Below, piece by piece: positions 41,924-52,382 of a stretch of DNA of 64,000 bases. This DNA is from Gari tellinella (lineage: Eukaryota > Mollusca > Bivalvia > Cardiida > Psammobiidae), in NCBI GenBank assembly GCA_922989275.2, contig OV277864.1:28531550-28595549 (forward strand), in the 5' to 3' direction. Made by a program: the position numbers and the translations under genes. The notes below the pieces were generated by a model that worked only from the letters and a program-made list of their open reading frames with translations, ran no database searches and was not told the origin of the DNA. Position 1 is the stretch's first letter. Each line of letters opens with the position of its first letter.

Positions 41924-42361
41924 CAGTGGGAAAAGGTGTGGGAAAGTGGTTTTTTAGTTTTCATCGAAACAAAACGAAACCCAAACACAATGCATTGAAA
42001 TGTAAATCAAAGTACGGATTCTAGAAATCTTTCAAAATTTATTAACATCCGTGTAACAATCACGTTGGAGCCAGGGTCAAAGGTTATAAAGATATTGAGT
42101 TGAGTCCGTGATCGTTCTCAAGCGTTTAATTGGTTAGATTAAGGCCTTTGCTAGCAAAAGCTCAAATCTGACCAATCAAATATTTGAGAACGATCTCAGA
42201 CTCAACTCAAACATTTTTTATAATACTGGCGCCTGATCAGACGCCGACTAACCCTGTGTCTCACTCTGATCAGGTTCTAAACAAACTGTTTGAAATCATT
42301 GTCATACTTGTTTAGGTAAAAAGGGATGTGTTGAGAACGAATAGTAGCTTCCTTATTGCAC
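41924..42361 (+). mobile_element. FB-1 element containing a G palindrome
   Basis: CAGTGGGAAAAGGTGTGGG...AAACAAAACGAAACCC on the left. The right part is TGATCAGACGCCGACTAACC and AAACAAACTGTTTGAAATC, ending CTTCCTTATTGCA. The outer arm position is occupied by the G unit at 42065. Confidence 0.7.
42065..42233. repeat. G palindrome
   Basis: GTTGAGTCCGTGATCGTTCT pairs with GAACGATCTCAGACTCAAC. The centre is CTTTGCTAGCAAAAG, and the outer ends are GGAGCCAGG and TACTGGCGCC. It sits between the two halves of an FB-1 hairpin, as though replacing the FB-1 arms. Confidence 0.8.
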
Positions 42362-42381
42362 AGTATACATTGTAACAATTA

Positions 42382-42808
42382 CAGTGCTCCCACCCTGCAA
42401 CGGCCCTCCCAACAACGAACCCTCCTTACAACGACCCTCGTCGCAGTTCTCAAAACAGGACAATTACATCTAACGCTTTTACTGCTGTAATATCGTCTGC
42501 ATAAAGTTGCCGTCTGCTGTTTTTCTCATATTCACATAATGGACATTTTGACAGAAAAAACATAATGAAGAGTGACAAACAGCTTGAATCCAGATCAGAC
42601 GCCGCGTTACGCGGCGTCTGATCTGGATTCAAGTTGTTTGCAAATGTAAGACAAATTTCCCTCCCTATAACGACTCCCTCAAAATAACACACACACTTTT
42701 TGTCTCCCATTGGGTGTAAGACAAATTTCCCTCCCTATAACGACTCCCTCAAAATAACACACACACTTTTTGTCTCCCATTGGGTGTCGTTGTTGAGAGG
42801 GGGCGCTG
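42382..42808 (-). mobile_element. F element with internal 70-bp duplication
   Basis: TA at 42380-42381 and 42809-42810. Ends CAGTGCTCCCACCC and GAGAGGGGGCGCTG. Perfect core CAGATCAGACGCCGCGTTAC and complement, with outer arms AAACAGCTTGAATC and GATTCAAGTTGTTTG. Confidence 0.92.
42646..42785. repeat. Perfect tandem duplication, 2 x 70 bp
   Basis: 42646-42715 and 42716-42785 are identical (GTAAGACAAATTTCCCTCCC ... TTTTTGTCTCCCATTGGGT). It lies entirely inside the F element, so it arose after insertion; lack of any mismatch implies it is recent. Confidence 0.97.
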
Positions 42809-43188
42809 TATTGTGGAAGTTTAAGAGATGCTGAAGCACATGTGCTCTGTTGATGATCCTTGTCTTCCCTGTTAGTATATACTGTTTCAGGACCATTTAA
42901 CATTGTTTATGTCTTCACTTCTAAGTCATCGACCATTTCATTATTTTCCTTAACAAGAATTACCGCTTTCCTTCAGTCTAAAGTTGCAGTGCTGTACCGG
43001 ATAAATTATTGACTGGTATTAAGTTTAATAACTCAATGCAGCACGATACAAACCGAATAAGCATACATCGACATGGTATCCGTCTGTTGTGTTCATTTAA
43101 ATATATTTGTTTAAAAAAATCAAAGAACCCTACAAAAGAGGGTCAAACAGCCCGTGAGCTGACTCCAACTGTTTGTAAAAAGCACACT

Positions 43189-43330
43189 AGGGTCCAACGT
43201 TATAACGATATTTAGTTGAAGTAAATGGATCTCAAGCATTTGATTGGTAATATTTGAGATTTTGTTGAGCACAAACTCAAATCTGACCAATCAAATGCTT
43301 GAGAACAATTTCAGACTCAATGTATCTTGG
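43189..43330. repeat. G palindrome
   Basis: CTCAAGCATTTGATTGGTAA pairs with GACCAATCAAATGCTTGAG. The central loop is TTTTGTTGAGCACAAA. Outer parts (GTTATAACGATATTTAGTTG) are degraded. Confidence 0.8.
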
Positions 43331-43378
43331 AAGACATCAGCAGACAAAGCAATAGCCTACTCAAGCTTACGTTTTTGT

Positions 43379-43741
43379 TAGAGCCTTGTCACAAAACGTA
43401 TACGTCATAAATGTGACTGGCACTACTTCGCTAGGGTGATACTATAACAAACAAACATTTATACGTTTCTAATGTCAACCCTATCAAAAAATCACGTTGT
43501 GACAAATTCGCAATTTTGTGACATATACGGTTCTAATGTCAACCCTATCAAAAAGTCACGTTGTGACATATACGTGGCTGTCGCAACCCTAATAGTGATG
43601 AATTCGCATGTATACGTCACACTTGTGACGTATACGTTTTGTGACATATAAGGTTCTATTCGTAGAGCCTTATATGTCACAAAACGTATACGTCACAATT
43701 GTGACATATAAGTTTTGTGACATACATGTATAAGGCTCTAC
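43379..43741. repeat. Composite palindrome/direct-repeat element (GTGACRTATACG)
   Basis: Ends TTAGAGCCTTGTCACAAAAC and TACATGTATAAGGCTCTA are inverted. Inside, CAAAACGTATACGTCACAA...TTGTGACATATAAG units occur in both orientations. A 47-bp direct repeat (TCTAATGTCAACCCTATCAA) lies at 43458-43504 and 43521-43568. An inner palindrome centred near 43648 has arms TGACATATAAGGTTCTA and TAGAGCCTTATATGTCA. Confidence 0.85.
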
Positions 43742-43919
43742 ATAGCTTTTATGTTTTATACGGATAGTGTAAATATGATACTTATTCATAGGTTTTATAG
43801 ATATGAAACCCTTGTTAATATTTTATCGAAAACATAATTTAGCCTATTGATTTGACAATTCAATATAGCACTTATTAACGTTTCATGATTCTGCAGTTCT
43901 CGGTGTAGAATAAACTCGT

Positions 43920-44045
43920 TACTACAGTGTATAGAACTGGATACCTGAGATTTTCCGATAAACGCGTCACGCGTCGGAACTGAATTACAAAGAAATTGGA
44001 GCCAGATCAGACGCCGAGTGATTAAACGCCAGTCCAGGCTCCAAA
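43920..44045 (-). mobile_element. FB-1 remnant
   Basis: TACAGTGTATAGAACTGG, CGATAAACGCGTCACGCG, GGAGCCAGATCAGACGCCG, then AGTCCAGGCTCC. The sequence after 44045 is not FB-1. Confidence 0.6.
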
Positions 44046-44936
44046 ATACGATTAGATAATAATTAGATAATGATACTTGTAGGAGGTTCATCCTTTTGAT
44101 CATGGAGGAACGAGCTAATTCTTTTTCAAGGAACATCCCATCAGATTACATTGTATAAAATGATATATCAACACTTCTTTTAACCCATTTAATTTATGTG
44201 ATTAGTGTTCAAGCCCTTCACGAACAGTATCCATGGATCGTACACGTGTTCTTTGCAAACAGTGTAAAGCCAGATCAGGTGGTGGGGGAAGGGCACTCTC
44301 TTATCTGGGATTGCAGTGTTTGTCATTCATCAAAACATTTAAGATAACAATTCTAAAAAGTACAAAATAAACATAACATAACTGGAATGTGTTAATGTCC
44401 ATTTACAGTTACAAGGGTTAACGAGTTAAAATGAAATCAGATTAATCAATTGTTTGTGAAAATTTAGAGATTCTTAGCCTATAAATGTACATATATATCA
44501 CGGTTACATTTCGTAGTACTGTGTCGATAATATTTTCAATTCAAACAACAACGTACCAAGAATTACACAAGCCAGCAAAAGTGGTTGTGTTTAAAATCCC
44601 TTCACAGATTTCTGTGTTATTCAATTGTATTAAAATTAAAATCTGATCATTACTTGAACCCATTAGAGATTGGCGCTTTCTCAGTGAATTTGACAAATAG
44701 GGTAGGGACGGATAATACGTCGGGTTTAAGGTCCGTTTTTGCTATGTTATTTGGAATAAATGATTATAAAATATACCATTGCTGATACGGAACCCTTCCA
44801 AAAATCACTGAAGCATCTACTCTTCGAAATAATTTGTTAGAAATGACTTAACATTTTGTCATGGCAATGAATAATTGACGTTTATAACATGCCGAAACTA
44901 GTACAGTTTAAAGCATCTGTTTTCAATTAACCCCTT

Positions 44937-45143
44937 CACTGCCTTACACATAACGCTCGAGTTATTTGCAAACAGTTTCGATCCTGATCAGACGCCGCGT
45001 TACGCGGCGTCTGGTCAAGATCAAAACTTTTTGACACTCATTTCAATATTTCTTAAGTCAAAATATCTAATTTTTCGATTTTAGAAATAAAAGCAGAAGA
45101 CAAATGTTTAAAAATGATGACGTCATGGCAGTGAAGGGGTTAA
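44937..45143 (+). mobile_element. B1 element, complete with TTAA duplication
   Basis: Family description. B1 lies between TTAA (44937-44940, 45140-45143) with perfect 13-bp ends CCCCTTCACTGCC and GGCAGTGAAGGGG. The hairpin near the left is CAAACAGTTTCGATCCTGAT, GACGCCGCGTTACGCGGCGTC. The right part has AGAAATAAAAGCAGAAGACA and TGATGACGTCATGGCAG, including a TGACGTCA site at 45118. Size 199 bp. Confidence 0.95.
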
Positions 45144-45249
45144 TGATTCGTGAGCACGCAATATCTTTAGTGCGTGTCAGAATCTCCCCTGAAAAGGCTA
45201 TGAATCCTAATACCGTTATTGGTTGTAATCCCATTATAAACATTGTTCA

Positions 45250-45460
45250 TTAACCCTTTCACTGCCAAATTTTATCGTCTGCTTTTACCCTTTCTCCGCC
45301 AAAACATCGTCTGTATCGAATGTGGTCTGTAATATTTTTCTTAAGTCAAATTTAGGGCTTTCTTGACTGAATAAATATCGATAAGGATGTCAAACAGCTT
45401 GGATTCTAATCAAACGCCGCGTTACACAAACTGTTTGCAAAGTCATTTAGTGGCGCCATT
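45250..45460 (+). mobile_element. B2 element, right end eroded
   Basis: TTAACCCTTTCACTGCCAAA on the left, CCCTTTCTCCGCCAAAACAT, AAGGATGTCAAACAGCTTGG, CAAACGCCGCGTTACACAAAC. The right half of the stem is deleted, since GTTACAC runs straight into AAACTGTTTGC. B2-like pieces continue to about 45600. Confidence 0.8.
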
Positions 45461-45700
45461 GGTCATTAGATTTCTGCTGTAAACATTTTAACCGCCATAA
45501 TTGCAATACTGTAATTTGTTATAATTGTTTCAAAGCATGATTGAAGGACTATAAAAAGATTTTCCAATAGTTTTGTACCTTCATGTAAGTCTGATCATAA
45601 TCAAAACTGAAAAAGTCGAGTGTGATCGCTTGTGGTGATAAAAAAGAGACACGAAACCTTTAACAACAATCGAAGATTCTCTGATATCGAGCAAAGGCGT

Positions 45701-45942
45701 TACAGTGGAGAAAACGTTATTCTTTCCCGTTTAAACGCAAACGAAACGCAAACGCAAAGCACTAAAACGTTGAAAAGTACAACTTTTGGACAATTCTGAT
45801 AATTCATGTTTATCTTGGTGGCAAACAATTTGGTGCCTGATCAGACGCCGGGTTACCCGGCGTCTGATCTGGCTCCAAAGTGTTTGCAATAGAAATAACA
45901 GTTTTAGCGTAAAACGGGGGAAATAAGGTCCTCTCCACTGTA
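45701..45942 (+). mobile_element. FB-1 element, complete
   Basis: TACAGTGGAGAAAACGTTAT to GTCCTCTCCACTGTA. Perfect inner stem. The TTTACGCG/CGCGTTTA block near the right end is partly deleted (GTAAAACGGGGG). Confidence 0.94.
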
Positions 45943-46574
45943 CCTTGCAGTCTGTTGGTTTCCAGAGCAGATTGAGAAAAGACATTATGTGTCGTAAGAT
46001 CGTTTATTAAACGGGGCCCCTGGTCTAACAGAGTATATACCGGCGTGCTATGTTTCTCCTATGATTAATCATACGATAAGATATTTAAGTGTGTTCCATT
46101 ACACGCCCTAGGCTGTTGATATGCCTCCCTAACAGAGATTTACGCCAAAATAATTATCGGCTACATACGACAGGGATACGTCTTTTAACCCTAACCCAGC
46201 TGGCTTACAAGGTACCTCTCGTGATCTGGTTCAGCACTGATTGTCATTTTGAGTTACCAAACATCAGTTACTCTAACGAGTCCAATATCAGTATGATATA
46301 CACATGTACATGTAATTGGAATATGAAAATGTCCATTAAGGTATCAGGGGTGAATGCGTTAAAGGCTGCCAACCAATGTTTTGATATCGAGACCTTGGCA
46401 AAATATGTATTTCATGTCATGTATTGTCGATAAGGTTTGACCTGTCGGTTGTTGAATATTCCGTCTTTTTCCGTAAGCTATCTTTATCTTCCGGAAACAA
46501 CAAAACAGTGTATAGTAAATAAACCATTCAAGGATGACGCGAATTTGATTATATTATCTGATAAAGATATCTAC

Positions 46575-46646
46575 AGTCGGTAATGGCTCAGTGGTTATGT
46601 GTCTGGGCTACCAACATAAGGGTTATAGGTTCGATACCCGATAGAG
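46575..46646 (+). repeat. tRNA-like head, left arm
   Basis: A box TAATGGCTCAGTGGTTATG and B box GGTTCGATACC (46628-46638), 34-35 bp apart as in tRNA genes. The acceptor stem does not pair convincingly, so it is called SINE-derived, not a tRNA gene. Confidence 0.75.
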
Positions 46647-46782
46647 TTAATTTTGTAATATTTCTTAATGTGTTTTTTTTATAACTTTTTTATGGTAGAC
46701 ACATACATACCATGATATTCATGCAATTGTATAAAAAAGTGCAGTGAACTTGCCTTAGGAAACTTGGATAGAGAAGTGCGTA

Positions 46783-47031
46783 TACAGTGGAGAAAATGTT
46801 ATTCTATCCCGTTTAAACGCAAACGAAACGCAAACGCAAAACAATAAATCATAGAGCATGACAATTTTCGACATTTTTTGCTATTCATGTTAATCTGAGT
46901 GGCAAACAGTTTGGAGCCTGATCAGACGCCGGGTTACCAGGCGTCTGATCTGGCTCCAAACTGTTTGCTAGGGAAATAATAGTTTAGCGTAAACGCGTTT
47001 ATTGGAAAAGAAAAACGTTTTTTCCACTGTA
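46783..47031 (+). mobile_element. FB-1 element, complete, inside the SINE pair
   Basis: TACAGTGGAGAAAATGTTAT to GTTTTTTCCACTGTA. The stem is GATCAGACGCCGGGTTACCAGGCGTCTGATC with one mismatch. Confidence 0.94.
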
Positions 47032-47198
47032 GCAACATTACGTTATGCAAAGCTCTCTCTGGCAAAAAGCACTCTTTGTTACTTCTGTATTTCATTAAGC
47101 AGCAAGTTTTTCTTTACCCAAGCGTTAACTGTTTTATTTAAGTAAATTATATAATTATCGAAAACAAAACCTGAAGCTGACGTTTACAAAACAGTGCC

Positions 47199-47265
47199 TT
47201 GAATCGAACCAACGACCCTAGCACTACGAGTCAATGACACTATCCACTAAGCTATTGCGACAGTG
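47199..47265 (-). repeat. tRNA-like head, right arm
   Basis: On the minus strand, A box CGCAATAGCTTAGTGGATAG and B box GGTTCGATTC (47201-47210). The A to B distance is close to the left arm's, but the anticodon region differs. Confidence 0.75.
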
Positions 47266-47463
47266 GCGTTAGATCATCGACTGAAGTATACTACCTGAAG
47301 TTTTCATTGATCTATAAATAAAGTATACGGAAACTTCCGATGGTGCCAACGAAAGTAGACGGAAAGTGATGACCGACAGGTCAAACCTTATGGATAATAA
47401 CCCAATTTAGTTTAATTTCTGACATTGTTGTTACACAACCCTATACTCTATCTGTACATAATT

Positions 47464-47646
47464 ATAGTGAAAAAGACGCTAAAGTGCAAACAGTTTGTAG
47501 CCAGATCAGATATCAAACTGTTTGCCACACAAATTATCCTAAATTATTACAATTGTCAACAAGTTATCATTATTTATTTTTTATTGCAATACGTTTGAGT
47601 TTCGTTTGCATTTAAAACGGGAAATAATAACATTCCCTCCAATGTA
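47464..47646 (-). mobile_element. FB-1 element, short variant
   Basis: ATAGTGAAAAAGACGCTAAA on the left, CAAACAGTTTGTAGCC, GATCAGATATCAAACTGTTTG (inner stem gone) and CATTCCCTCCAATGTA on the right. Confidence 0.75.
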
Positions 47647-47749
47647 CTCGAGTGAATAATATAAATTGAATTGAATTGAACTGAGTTTGAAATAACTTGT
47701 TAAAACTTTTTAGTTGCATATACGCAATCCGAGAGACACATGTTTGATC

Positions 47750-48180
47750 TTTATACCAGACGCCTAGTTAATCGGCGTCTGATACGGATCCAAACTGTTG
47801 GGAAGGTACATGATGTAGAACCATCTCGGTTCCCTTAAAAAGGTCTGACACGCATGCATGACGTCATCAATGTAAAACAATTGTCGTCTGTGTTTCATTT
47901 ATTACATGTGTAGAAAACATAAAACAGATTATCAAACAGTTTGGGTCCTAACTATTTGCAGGCAACAATTGCACTCTGGGTATGGAAAATGGCGGGGTAA
48001 GGTCAATATAATTATTCAGCACTCGCTTAACTTTTTCACTATCATGACGTCATATGCTACTTTTAACAATTGTCGTCTGCTTTTATTTCTCAGGTTTAAT
48101 TTACAGATAAATTTACATCGTACTGAGTGTTGAACAGACGTCATGTCAAACTGATTCTAATCAGAATTTATATAGTTTGA
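47750..48180 (-). mobile_element. B1-type remnants
   Basis: A hairpin remnant lies at 47757-47800 (CCAGACGCCTAGTTAATCGGCGTCTGATAC). Two successive B1-like pieces carry GACGTCATCAATGTAAAACA (47860) and CATGACGTCATATGCTAC (48045), each followed by AACAATTGTCGTCTGCTTTT-like sequence. Confidence 0.6.
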
Positions 48181-49326
48181 AAACAACCAGACAGACAGAC
48201 AATATCTTTATTTTTCATCTCAGATACACTAGGTATACATATAACATGAGAAACTGTATACATACATTGTTTTAAACATAAAATGAAAAAGTAACAAATT
48301 CCAGTCATTGTGTAAGTTTCTAGGAAAGAGGATTGGGTGTGGAGGCTGTTTAAATAATTTACTGAAAGTAATTTTGTATCAATCCTGAGCAGGCAATACA
48401 CGTACTCCGAAAGTAGGTTGTCTGCTCAGAATAGGTATCATAGTAATTAATTATTATTAACTATGTTTGTTTCTAGTTGACATCATTTCTGAAATCCTTG
48501 CGTACTGATTAACAGTTAATACATATGAAGAAATGCAATTCATAATAACTTTAGAAACATATATACAGGAGGAGGGGGGGGGGGGGGGACAAAGTACAAG
48601 CATAATGTATAATTGACATGCGAGATTGTGACAGGTACGGTCCATTCGTAAAGCAGTGAAGGAGTTAATGTCATTTTTGGAACTGTATTTCTATAAAGTA
48701 CAATACCGGTACAATAAATTCCAATTTTAATACACTAGATTTTATATGTCTGGCTTATAGACATTCGGATTTTAAAACGACCCGTGGTACACGAAAAATT
48801 GACAGACAGAATAAATTGTGTTTCTATGGGATTGCCATGGCCTTGGAAACATGATCCGCTTCATTGCTTATATCTCACTTATTAACACTCCAAGTTGACT
48901 ATAGCCACTCTGCACATAGTTGGAATCCAGATCAAATTTTGAGAAGCTCAGTGTATGATCAGAATCCAAACTGCTCCATACGCCTAAAAAGTGAAGTTTC
49001 GTAAAATATTTATTTTCACAGATGATTGTTTTGATGCAGACCATAATTAGAGAGATATGGGCTAATCTTTTAATGCATAGCGAGTCATTTTCCTGTGAGA
49101 CGCCCAAAAAAACGCAATGTCTGTCCGGATTATGTGACTTGTGATACATATACCATACGTTGCTCTCAGATGTTGTTTAATACAGTTAAACCGCCGAAAA
49201 CCAGATTTCTGAAAAACCGGAAATATGTGAAAACCGGAAGCATTCTCGATCACAAACTTTGTTGTTGTACTTGCTCGCCAAACATTCTACAAATACGCGT
49301 GGATTGCCCAAAGCACAGGTGACTGC
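48181..49326. other. No gene seen; poly-G tract
   Basis: A run of 15 G occurs at 48574-48588 after AGGAGGA. A degraded hairpin core is near 48905-48985 (AGTTGGAATCCAGATCAAAT). The frames here, including a proline-run frame across the poly-G, are not supported as genes. Confidence 0.45.
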
Positions 49327-49577
49327 TTAACTCATTGAACCATAGTGCCGCATATATGCGTCTCCTACCAAAAGTGTACCTCTGAAGAGTACACTTGTCT
49401 AATGCAAACAGTGAAGTCCCTGATTAGAGGGCTCCTGCAGGAGCCCTCTAATCAAGGACTCCCTTGTTTGTCATTTTGTAATATATTATAAAAATCAACC
49501 CTTAATATTCTAAAATGGGTCAGTCTTTATTGTAAACAGGAATTTTCAATTGGAAGTTTCAGGGGATAATTAGTTAA
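49327..49577 (+). mobile_element. C-like TTAA element
   Basis: TTAA at 49327-49330 and 49574-49577. The stem GTCCCTGATTAGAGGGCTCC, loop TGCA, GGAGCCCTCTAATCAAGGAC uses the alternative GGCTCC inner core seen at 34049. Confidence 0.75.
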
Positions 49578-50071
49578 GGCAGAATTTAAAGTGAGTTTTC
49601 TGCATTACTAAAGCCCTACATCTTATGTCATAACTGTCTACAAGTTCAACCTGAAACCTGACTTATCTGGAAGTTTTTTTTGGGTTTTTTTTTTTATCTT
49701 TTTACACGCTAAAGTAGAATTGTGGTGTGCAATAATTGTTGTTTGCTACTTATATTAAAATAGATACATGTATTTCGTAAAGTTCCTTCCAAAACATTGT
49801 CAGCGTAACAGTTTGGATGCTAATGAGACGTTGCATGACGCGGCATCCATCTGGATCAAAATCGATTGCAAAGGTAATCAAAGTTTTGTTGTTAGCGTTC
49901 AAAATGTTGGTCGGTTTTCCATTGATTACCATGGAATATTGTCATGTTACATTCAAGATTCGTTTAACTTAGAAGACAGTAGGCGTATATTTGATGTCCG
50001 GGTATGTGAGAAAAATGTTTGTTCCAAAGCACAAGTTGGTGTCAATGATATTGTCCGCTTTATTCTACTGT
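49578..50071. other. No gene seen; hairpin remnant
   Basis: At 49805-49872 a B-type core is decayed (ACAGTTTGGATGCTAATGAG, ACGTTGCATGACGCGGCATC). The 137-codon frame across 49768-50181 runs through this and into FB-1 sequence and is not a protein. Confidence 0.45.
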
Positions 50072-50303
50072 TACAGTCGAGAACAAGCTATTCTTCCCCG
50101 TTTAAACACAAACGAAACGCATTCGCGAGGCTGCAAAATGTAGAAAATGACAGGTTGTTGACAGTTTTTATTTTAAGCTGAGTGGCAAACAATTTAGAGC
50201 CTTATCAGAGGCCGGGTTTTCCGGCGTTTGATGTTTGCAATGGAAATAATGATTTTATCGTAAATACTTTTTATTGGGAAATAATAACGTTTTCTCCACT
50301 GTT
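50072..50303 (+). mobile_element. FB-1 element
   Basis: TACAGTCGAGAACAAGCTAT and GTTTTCTCCACTGTT. The stem is GAGGCCGGGTTTTCCGGCG, but the right outer arm is deleted (TTTGATGTTTGC). Confidence 0.85.
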
Positions 50304-50334
50304 TAAAAATGTCAAGTACAAAGGGTATTGGCTG

Positions 50335-50530
50335 AAGCCCCTTCGCTGCACTGGTCTGAACGCATTTTTATTTGCAAGCAGTTTTGATCCTGATCAGGTG
50401 TCGAGTAATTCGGCATGTGATCAAGATCAAAACTGTTTGTCAGTCATATGAACATTTCGGAAACAGAACTGAATAGAAATATATTGATAATAGAACGCAG
50501 ACTTAAAAGTTACGATGGCGATATCCTGGC
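50335..50530 (+). mobile_element. B1 element, TTAA lost
   Basis: CCCCTTCGCTGCACTGG on the left and CCTGGCAGAGAAGGG on the right. The stem GATCCTGATCAGGTGTCGAG, AATTCGGCATGTGATCAAGATC keeps pairing although the inner sequence changed. Confidence 0.75.
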
Positions 50531-50589
50531 AGAGAAGGGATACACAGGGCAAGGGTTCCCTTTCCTGTACAAAAAACCTTAGTTCAACC

Positions 50590-50823
50590 ATGCAATGAGA
50601 AGAGTTTTAACGCTAACGAAACGTAATCGCATTGCAATAAAAAGTAGAAAATGATAACTTGTTGAAATGCCTGACCTTTTTTTATCATAGTGACACACGG
50701 TTTGGAGCCTGATCAGACACCGGGTTACCCATCGTCTGATCTGGCTCCAAACTGTTTGCAATTGATAAATTGGTTTGAGTATAAACGCTTTTATTAGGAA
50801 AGAATAATGTCTTTTCCATTGTA
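50590..50823 (+). mobile_element. FB-1 element, left end decayed
   Basis: GCAATGAGAAGAGTTTTAAC, GAGCCTGATCAGACACCGGG, CCATCGTCTGATCTGGCTCC, then GTCTTTTCCATTGTA. Confidence 0.8.
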
Positions 50824-51051
50824 CCTGAAGAACAACTGTGATTGTTAGCCATTGATTTTGCTCAAAGACTGTTTGTCTAGGAGAATTGTTCAAACATCTT
50901 GTTAATGTATATGACTTCAGCACAAAGTCAACGGTCGACCCGTTCCTAGCAGTACTAAGGCGTGGTTCAGAATGTTTCGTTAAATGACGAAAATGGTCGT
51001 TCGCTCTGCGTGCATTTCCAAATTTGGTCCCTTCTTATTAAGCCACGAGGT

Positions 51052-51200
51052 ACTTAACCCTTTTGTGATCAAATTTATCGTGGGGTATTTTACCCCTTCA
51101 CCGCCATAGTGTCGTCTTCTTCAATATTGTTGGCTGCAATATCGTTTCAAAACTTAGATTTAAGACAGTTTAACTGTCGTAATTTCAAAACAAGTTGCAA
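51052..51200 (+). mobile_element. B2 element, left half only
   Basis: TTAACCCTTTTGTGATCAAA, CCCCTTCACCGCCATAGTGT, TTCAATATTGTTGGCTGCAA. The hairpin half is missing. Confidence 0.7.
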
Positions 51201-51703
51201 ACCTTGATTGTATTATTTATGTCAATAACTTTTTGTCAATTATAAATGGAACTAAGATAGAAATTGGTAAAAAGCAGATAATCTTTTTATATTTTTCTAA
51301 GTTATAATAAATGTAAAAGGCTTAATAAGAACATATTGTATATTAACCAAAATAAGATAATTTGCTACAAAATGTATTCTACATACATGTAAGTAAGTAT
51401 TTCATAAACTTAATAAATATATTGCTGAAGATAATTTCACAACATATAATAGCTATAAAGTAGTGAATTATATTAAATAAATAGTGTCCTTTTTATGAGA
51501 AACTTCGAGCTCATTTAAATGTATTTCAGTAAAGACGAATTATTTATATTTCAAGGCTAAATATAAGGGATTTAAAACTGACGTGTTATATTTAAACTTG
51601 AAATAAAAATAATTTGATTTTATTGCAATACATTAAAAACTTCTCGAATTAGCTCATGAAAGGATACTGTTTATTCAAAATAAATCACATATTTCGATTT
51701 AGT
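51201..51703. other. Very AT-rich stretch, nothing recognised
   Basis: Long runs of A and T with TAAATA motifs. No TIR or exon signal was found. Confidence 0.4.
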
Positions 51704-52382
51704 ACACCTCGCTTTGAGTTACAATGTTAATTTCCCATAGACCTACAGTTAACATGTTGCATGTCTTGTACATCTATCCAAAATATACTGTCACTCTTTA
51801 TGATATTCTTTTTGTGACGTCACTCTAAAGGACATTACTTTTTTTCTCCGTCCTAAAACACACTGTCAGCATTGACACGAGTTTCGCTATGGGCGATAAT
51901 AGAACGTTTTATAAAGTGGTATCTTCTAATCAACTTTTGACATTTTCTGTACAAGTTGCTTCCTTTTGTTCATTCCTTAACGATTTGCCACCATTTCGGA
52001 AGAGGATATTTGCCACCTAGACAATATAAAGACGCTGTTTCTTCAATTTACTTATCATAACGTTCTTCTTTCTTTCTTGTTATATAATTATAAACAATGT
52101 GACGTCGTAAGACGGCGACGTCATTTCCCACGTTACGTACATGTCCGCGCTAAATTGGTATTTACAACACATTTTTAAAATACGAATAAAACGATTCCAA
52201 AGCCAGGGTTGATAAGCTCGGTGTAATAAAACAAATATTAGATGTCAGTTTGCATGACATTCAAATTGTCAACCCTCGAAAACAAGAATGTCACCCTCGG
52301 CTACGCCTCGGGGTGACATTCTGTTTCTCGGGTTGACAATTTGAATGTCACGCAAACTGCCATCTAATATTTATATATTATT
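51704..52382 (+). repeat. Tandem duplication, copy 1 (679 bp)
   Basis: Begins ACACCTCGCTTTGAGTTACA and ends with a large palindrome. It contains TTTGTGACGTCACTCTAAAG and GACGTCGTAAGACGGCGACG. Copy 2 follows immediately. Copy 1 holds about 180 bp (around 51920-52098) absent from copy 2. Confidence 0.92.
52233..52372. repeat. 140-bp palindrome in copy 1
   Basis: Arms AAATATTAGATGTCAGTTTG, ACATTCAAATTGTCAACCC and GAATGTCACCCTCGG pair with their complements across a GCTACGCCTCGGGG centre. The outer part extends towards GTGTAATAAAA and TATTACAC. Confidence 0.93.

Larger units (their letters stand above)
46430..47391. mobile_element. Inverted pair of tRNA-headed SINE-like arms
   Basis: The outer 20 bp (ATAAGGTTTGACCTGTCGGT) are repeated inverted at 47372-47391. 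Behind each come TTCCGTCT and TTCCGG/CGGAAG motifs at similar spacing, then a tRNA-like promoter pointing inward. The arms are therefore two diverged copies of one unit facing each other, with an FB-1 element inserted between them at 46783. Confidence 0.8.

Noticed and set aside
43492..43680. Minus-strand ORF with repeated YMSQ and CEF(V/I)T(I/T) peptides
   Set aside because: The peptide repeats mirror the DNA direct and inverted repeats of the composite element.
46575..47265. tRNA genes at 46575 and 47265, and at 15700
   Set aside because: A and B boxes are present, but acceptor stems and standard anticodon arms do not fold well and the units are part of repeats. They are treated as SINE heads.
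48457..48645. Proline-rich small protein across 48574-48588
   Set aside because: The proline run comes from a poly-G tract; no other support.
49768..50181. 137-codon ORF
   Set aside because: It runs from a decayed B-type hairpin into FB-1 terminal sequence; the C-terminal residues are those of the FB-1 repeat.
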